DNA of 64,000 nucleotides from Capnocytophaga sp. (GTDB lineage Bacteria; Bacteroidota; Bacteroidia; Flavobacteriales; Flavobacteriaceae): NCBI RefSeq assembly GCF_030532915.1, contig NZ_JAUNKD010000010.1, positions 1 to 64,000 of the forward strand, read 5' to 3'. Shown piece by piece: positions 59,817 to 64,000 of this stretch (position 1 is its first letter; each line of letters starts with the position of its first letter). The notes under the pieces were generated by a model. It saw only the letters and a program-made list of their open reading frames with translations, ran no database searches and was not told where the DNA came from. The position numbers and the translations under genes were made by a program.

Positions 59817-59824
59817 TATCTTTG
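59817..59824 (+). promoter_or_regulatory. -7 element of the 59842 gene
   Basis: TATCTTTG, 17 nt upstream of the ATG. Confidence 0.55.
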
Positions 59825-59841
59825 AGCCAAATAAAAACGAA

Positions 59842-60447
59842 ATGAAAAAGTATATTTTTCTGATTTTATGTGCTTTACCTTTGTTTCTTACGGCACAGGA
59901 GCAGGTTTTTCCGAAAGAAAAATTTGACGCAAAAGATGCCGAAAACAAGTTGGCGTACGGCAACAGCACCATAAAAGGCGTTGCCGTTACCAGAGAATAC
60001 GCACACGCACGAGGCATTAAAGAATTTACGGGCGAAAAACACCTTGCTCCCAGAGGCACGGTGGTAATGCTTTTCCCTGTAACTGATTATTTTAAAGCCT
60101 ATTACAAACTCCGAAATAAGTACAAAGAAAGCCTGAAATATGTAGCGGCAATCTCGGCAGAGGCGTTTAGCTATCGTATTGAAACGCAAGTGGGCGACAA
60201 TGGCGAATTTGTTTTCGAGAAGATAAAACCCGGCAAATATTACATTGAAACCACGAGTTTTCAGTACAGCGGAACGGGCGTGGGGCGGCGCGAAATCGGT
60301 AGAACGCACTATTGGAACGGCTTGGGGCATTACAAAGGCTACGACCCCATTTACGAAAAATACAATTATAATTACACGGGAGTTGCCGTAGAAAGTGCTT
60401 TTGTGGAAATCAAAAAAGACGGAGAAATTAGAAAAATTAGACTTTAA
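59842..60447 (+). CDS. Secreted protein of unknown function
   Basis: 201 residues. Signal peptide MKKYIFLILCALPLFLTAQ, cleaved after Ala-Gln-rich TAQ. The middle has DNGEFVFEKIKPGKYYIET, the signature of carboxypeptidase-regulatory-like/transthyretin-type beta modules; the C-terminus is Tyr-rich (YKGYDPIYEKYNYNYTG). No catalytic motif. Operon with the outer-membrane protein 10 nt downstream; the pair may form an envelope complex. Confidence 0.65.
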   Translation: MKKYIFLILCALPLFLTAQEQVFPKEKFDAKDAENKLAYGNSTIKGVAVTREYAHARGIKEFTGEKHLAPRGTVVMLFPVTDYFKAYYKLRNKYKESLKYVAAISAEAFSYRIETQVGDNGEFVFEKIKPGKYYIETTSFQYSGTGVGRREIGRTHYWNGLGHYKGYDPIYEKYNYNYTGVAVESAFVEIKKDGEIRKIRL

Positions 60448-60457
60448 AACTTTTATT

Positions 60458-61105
60458 ATGAATAAATTAAGAAATAAAATGACTTTTGGCATCGTGGTTT
60501 TGATGCTTTTGGTAAGTTACAACGCAAACGCTCAAAAAAGAACCTTCCAGAGGGTGAAAGCAGGGTACAGCCACGGAATGCCTACGATGAATATCAATCA
60601 GTTAGGGGAAATGAAAACGAAAAGTTCGCACGGTTTTTATGCCAATTATTCGTTTGAAGTCCGATTTGCGGAGCGATTTGCCTATTTCATAGATGCTTTG
60701 TATGAGCAAATGCACTCGGAATTTACGCCTACTGAGCCTCATACTTCCATCAAGAATACCAACGGAAACCTCAATATGGCTTTGGGATTAAAATTTTATC
60801 CGATGTACAATTTGGGGATTTATGTCGGAGGTTTCGGCGGATTTAATCTCGTTAATAATGTAGTAATTTCGTCCGACACAATGAAAAAAGGCGATACAAA
60901 TGATTTGAAAGAGGCTCTTGAAAAGAGTTTAAAGGGTGGCTACGGCTTGCGTTTCGGGGCGGATTATCGTTTTGTAGACAACTGGTTTGTAGAGGTTTCG
61001 TACAGCTGGGGCGACAATCAGAAAATCAAACAAGCAAAAACACACAAACAGATTGGCAACTACCGCCTGAGCTACATCAGTGCCGGAATTGGGTATCGGT
61101 TTTAA
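60458..61105 (+). CDS. Outer-membrane beta-barrel protein
   Basis: 215 residues from the ATG at 60458. Signal peptide ending SYNANAQ. Alternating hydrophobic strands (GFYANYSFEVRFAERFAYFIDALYE, GLRFGADYRFVDNWFVEVSY) and the C-terminal ISAGIGYRF with terminal Phe are typical of small 8-stranded outer-membrane barrels (OmpA/PorT-like). No plug or extracellular domain. Function unknown. The duplicated lipoprotein tail starts 6 nt after its stop. Confidence 0.8.
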   Translation: MNKLRNKMTFGIVVLMLLVSYNANAQKRTFQRVKAGYSHGMPTMNINQLGEMKTKSSHGFYANYSFEVRFAERFAYFIDALYEQMHSEFTPTEPHTSIKNTNGNLNMALGLKFYPMYNLGIYVGGFGGFNLVNNVVISSDTMKKGDTNDLKEALEKSLKGGYGLRFGADYRFVDNWFVEVSYSWGDNQKIKQAKTHKQIGNYRLSYISAGIGYRF

Positions 61106-61111
61106 AAGAAA

Positions 61112-61186
61112 TCAACCATACCAACTCAAAAATCGTAAAAATCACTGAAGGAAGTTTTCATCTTTCTTTGAAGAAATCGTGATTTT
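61112..61186 (+). pseudogene. Orphan 3' tail of a lipoprotein gene (repeat copy B)
   Basis: Encodes NHTNSKIVKITEGSFHLSL then KKS-stop, against NHTNSKTVKITDGSFHLPL in the intact gene at 59266. Five differences in 75 bp, three of them changing residues, so it is the end of a distinct paralogue or allele. No upstream part is present. Confidence 0.8.
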
Positions 61187-61235
61187 CAGAAAAATCCAAC
61201 TAATCATCTCAAAGTTGTCTACTTAAAATGAAAAA

Positions 61236-61260
61236 CAAGGCTACCATTTAGGTAGCCTTG
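61236..61260. terminator. Bidirectional terminator
   Basis: 10-bp arms CAAGGCTACC (61236-61245)/GGTAGCCTTG (61251-61260), ATTTA loop, A-rich before and TTT after. Confidence 0.8.
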
Positions 61261-61283
61261 TTTGGTTGTATTGATTTGATGTT

Positions 61284-63371
61284 TTATTTCAGAAGTCCGG
61301 CGCGTTTTAAAAAGGCTTCCGGTGAAGGTTCTTTTCCTCGAAAACGCTTATACAAGGTCATCGGCTTTTCGCTTCCGCCTTTACTTAGTACATTGTCTTT
61401 AAAACTTTTAGCTACTTCTTTATTAAAAATTCCTTTTTCAAGGAAGAAATCAAACGCATCGGCATCTAACACTTCCGACCATTTATAGCTATAATATCCG
61501 GCGGCATATCCTCCTTGAAAAATGTGTGAAAACGCCGTTGAAGTGACAGCCTGCGGAATTTCAGGATACAATTCGGTTTTAGCAACTTGCTGTTGTTCAA
61601 AGGTTTTTACATCGGTAATTGTGGCGGGGTCGGCTGTGTGCCACGCCATATCCAACATACCGAAACTGAGCTGGCGCATTGTTTGCAGCCCCTCCATAAA
61701 TGATGATGACTCTTTTATTTTTTGAATTAATTCCATCGGAATTACCTCACCCGTTTGATAATGCGTTGCGAAAAGCGAAAGCGCTTCTTTTTCAGTACAC
61801 CAATTTTCAAGCAATTGGCTAGGTAATTCAACAAAATCACGCGAAACACTTGTTCCGCTCAAATTCGGGTAAGTTACCTCGGAAAGCATTCCGTGTAGGG
61901 CGTGACCAAACTCGTGGAAAAGCGTACGTAACTCATTGAACGTAAGCAGCGAAGGTTGTGTTTGAGTTGGACGTGTAAAGTTACAAACGATGGTTATATG
62001 CGGACGTGAATCCTTTCCATTTTGGCGATATTGGTTTTTGAAAGAATTCATCCAAGCCCCTGCTCTTTTGCCTGGTCTGGGGAAAAAATCGGTATAGAAA
62101 AGCGCCACATAATTGCCTTTTTCGTCTGACACCAAATAAGTATCCACCTCATCGTGATATTTTTGAACGGAATCTATCTTTTTGAAATTCAATCCGTAAA
62201 GCAAATTCGCCACTTTAAACATTCCGTTTACGGCATTTTCTAATTTAAAATACGGTTTTAATTTTTCATCGTCCAGATTAAACTTTTTCTGTTTTAATTT
62301 TTCGCTGTAAAAAGCAAAATCCCATTTTTGAAAATCGTTAATTCCGTCAAGCTCAAAGGCAAAATTTTTCAATTCGTCCAATTCTTTTTGGGCTGCGGGC
62401 TTGGCTTTTTCAAGTAAATCATTCAAAAAATCATTCACAATTTTGGGAGTGTCAGCCATTCTTTCTTCCAAAACAAAAGTGGCATAATTTTCATAGCCTA
62501 ATAATTTGGCTCGTTCATCACGCAAGGCAACAATTTCTAAGATATTCTTTTGATTGTCATTGGCATTGCCATTAAAACCACGACTTGCATAGGCGATGTA
62601 CATTTTTTTGCGCAGTTCACGATTTTCGGCATATTTCACAAACGCCCCATAGCTGGGAATGTCAAGAGTAAACACCCAGCCTTGTTTGCCTCGTTTTTGA
62701 GCCAATTGAGCGGCTGCCTGCAACGCAAAATCGGGCAATCCTTTTACGTCAGCAGCATCCGTAAGATGAAGTTCAAAAGCCTGTGTTTCAGCTAATACAT
62801 TTTCACCAAAACGAAGCGATGCGTTTGAAGCTTGCTTGTCAATTTCGCGTAAACGTTGTTTTTTATCTTCCGACAGATTAGCACCGTTTCGGGCAAAACC
62901 TTTGTATGTTTTTTCAAGCAAGGTGGTTTCTTCCGGATTTAATTTGAGCTTATGACGCTGATCATAAACTTTTTTAACACGGGCAAACAACCTGGCATTG
63001 AGTGAAATATCATTTCGGTAATCGCTCAAAAGCGGAGCAATGTTTCGTGCTTCTTTTTGCAAAGCCGGATTGGTTTCGGCACTGCTCAAATTGTAAAATA
63101 TGGACGTTATGCGACTTAATTTTTGTCCGTTATACGCCAATGCTTCAATCGTGTTTTTAAAAGTCGGCTTTTCCTTTGAGTTTGCAATTTTTTGAATGCC
63201 TTGCAAACTTTCAGCAATGGCTTTCTCAATGGCAGGTTTAAAATCCTCCGGTTTGTAATCATTAAAAGGTGCTGACTCATAAGGAGTTGAAAAAACAGAT
63301 TCGTTCATAGATTGTGCGTTAAGATGATTCAAGGCTATAATAGCACAAAAAGTTATTAATTTAATTTTCAT
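61284..63371 (-). CDS. M3-family peptidase (peptidyl-dipeptidase Dcp-like)
   Basis: 695 residues. Signal peptide MKIKLITFCAIIALNHLNAQ. M3 zinc metallopeptidase with H486-E487-F-G-H490 in LFHEFGHALHGML and the downstream Glu in VSRDFVELPSQLLENW; also GGYAAGYYSYKWSEVLDADAF. Dcp removes C-terminal dipeptides and oligopeptidase A cleaves short peptides; export suggests periplasmic peptide use. 23 nt downstream of the DUF4197 gene, so they are probably co-transcribed. Confidence 0.93.
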   Translation of the reverse strand: MKIKLITFCAIIALNHLNAQSMNESVFSTPYESAPFNDYKPEDFKPAIEKAIAESLQGIQKIANSKEKPTFKNTIEALAYNGQKLSRITSIFYNLSSAETNPALQKEARNIAPLLSDYRNDISLNARLFARVKKVYDQRHKLKLNPEETTLLEKTYKGFARNGANLSEDKKQRLREIDKQASNASLRFGENVLAETQAFELHLTDAADVKGLPDFALQAAAQLAQKRGKQGWVFTLDIPSYGAFVKYAENRELRKKMYIAYASRGFNGNANDNQKNILEIVALRDERAKLLGYENYATFVLEERMADTPKIVNDFLNDLLEKAKPAAQKELDELKNFAFELDGINDFQKWDFAFYSEKLKQKKFNLDDEKLKPYFKLENAVNGMFKVANLLYGLNFKKIDSVQKYHDEVDTYLVSDEKGNYVALFYTDFFPRPGKRAGAWMNSFKNQYRQNGKDSRPHITIVCNFTRPTQTQPSLLTFNELRTLFHEFGHALHGMLSEVTYPNLSGTSVSRDFVELPSQLLENWCTEKEALSLFATHYQTGEVIPMELIQKIKESSSFMEGLQTMRQLSFGMLDMAWHTADPATITDVKTFEQQQVAKTELYPEIPQAVTSTAFSHIFQGGYAAGYYSYKWSEVLDADAFDFFLEKGIFNKEVAKSFKDNVLSKGGSEKPMTLYKRFRGKEPSPEAFLKRAGLLK

Positions 63372-63394
63372 TCGTACCGATTTTAGTATTCATT

Positions 63395-64000
63395 TTATTT
63401 GGTTCCGTCTTGCAATGCGAAAATAGATTTCAACAGTGGGGTTGTTCGTGCGGCAATATTGGTACGGATTTCTTTTTCCTTATCCCCTACTTTTACAAAT
63501 AAACCATTGATAGCCTGTGAAGTAACATATTGCGTAAGGTTCGGTTCCACTTTTTTCACAAACGGAATTTGGTTGTACTGCTCAATGATGCTCGTCCAGA
63601 TTTTATCAGCCCCTACCTTGCTGAGCGAGGCTTCAACTTTTGGTGCAAAGGCACTTTCCAAAGCTGCAAACGTATTGGTTTTCAAGTAAGTAGTCGCTGC
63701 TAAATTATCGCCTTTCAAAATGCCCATAGCATCGTTAATGGTCATATTTCTAATGGCAGACATAAAAATAGGTTTCGCCTCATTTACAGCGCTTTCCGCA
63801 GCTTGATTCAATACTTTCAAACCCTGGTCAGCCAATGATGACAAGCCTATTTTTCGCAAAGCCGAATCCACTTGTTTCAGTTGTTCGGGAAGCAATATTT
63901 TAACGGCTTGGTCTGTAAAATAACCGCCCTCTTTGCTGAGGATATCCACTCCGCTTGACACGCCCATTTCCAAGGCTTGTTTTAATCCTTCGGAAATGTT
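63395..64000 (-). CDS. DUF4197-family protein, 5' end beyond the window
   Basis: At least 201 residues; the frame runs to the window edge (beginning NISEGLKQALEMGVSSGVDI), so the start and probably a signal peptide lie outside. The sequence fits DUF4197: LSKEGGYFTDQAVKILLPEQL, AESAVNEAKPIFMSAIRNMTINDAMGILKGD, ATTYLKTNT and LTQYVTSQAINGLFVKVGDKE. These helical secreted proteins of Bacteroidota and Proteobacteria have no known function. Confidence 0.85.
   Translation of the reverse strand, partial: NISEGLKQALEMGVSSGVDILSKEGGYFTDQAVKILLPEQLKQVDSALRKIGLSSLADQGLKVLNQAAESAVNEAKPIFMSAIRNMTINDAMGILKGDNLAATTYLKTNTFAALESAFAPKVEASLSKVGADKIWTSIIEQYNQIPFVKKVEPNLTQYVTSQAINGLFVKVGDKEKEIRTNIAARTTPLLKSIFALQDGTK

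Overview
This 64 kb window comes from a Bacteroidota chromosome, almost certainly a member of the Flavobacteriaceae and most simply a Capnocytophaga-like host-associated organism. The clues are an AT-rich composition, Bacteroidota-type promoters (-7 element TAnnTTTG, sometimes with TTG 17-22 nt upstream) in front of many genes, many lipoproteins with late lipobox cysteines, a tyrosine ammonia-lyase of the flexirubin/aryl-polyene type, and flavobacterial gene orders (rsfS-ftsH-LUD-cdsA; AraC regulator/hemA-hemC; tsaD divergent from a TamB-like gene). The genus is an inference. I saw no rRNA, tRNA, CRISPR array, complete insertion sequence or phage.

Layout. 0-8.5 kb: a degenerate 42-bp tandem array, a DUF6261-like gene, an S4 RNA-binding gene, an FKBP lipoprotein, pssA, a SprT-like gene, a transglutaminase-like protein, an M14 peptidase lipoprotein and pncA. 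8.5-14.2 kb: a GH20 hexosaminidase lipoprotein, a 748-residue lipoprotein with six Ig-like repeats and an FGE/C-type-lectin-like tip, then a nest of 130-bp direct repeats and palindromes. 14.2-36 kb: mostly housekeeping, with TamB-like, tsaD, a 5'-nucleotidase split over two genes, dapA, a membrane metallophosphoesterase, GH16, cutC, cdd, a FadN-like beta-oxidation protein, an Aer-type PAS protein, a GNAT gene, dapF, cdsA, LUD, ftsH and rsfS, followed by a second repeat nest. 36-39.7 kb: a three-gene fragment of a flexirubin/aryl-polyene locus. 39.9-41.7 kb: a lipoprotein resembling IdeS/Mac (C66) immunoglobulin-degrading proteases. 42-48 kb: hemN, a class III aminotransferase, an AraC regulator, hemA and hemC. 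48-64 kb: accessory DNA, with a pirin lipoprotein, an ABC-F gene that looks like a mobile cassette, a broken gene, three regulators, DUF2461 and VOC genes, a degraded restriction-modification island, DJ-1/PfpI and nitroreductase genes, small secreted proteins, an M3 peptidase and the start-truncated (by the window edge) DUF4197 gene.

The most interesting part is 49-61 kb. The restriction-modification remnant (a C5 methyltransferase lacking its C-terminal third, a DUF3883-like gene, a zinc-ribbon protein and a start-less tail resembling a restriction enzyme's DNA-recognition domain) lies between two near-identical 39-bp sequences, one being the 3' end of the DJ-1 gene. About 2 kb further on the same architecture recurs: the last 75 bp of a lipoprotein gene reappears beyond two inserted genes. 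The ABC-F gene is bracketed by 11-bp inverted repeats and a GC-rich attC-like palindrome. Together these suggest repeated insertion or replacement of small gene blocks, some at gene 3' ends. The IdeS-like lipoprotein is the best single candidate for an immune-evasion function.
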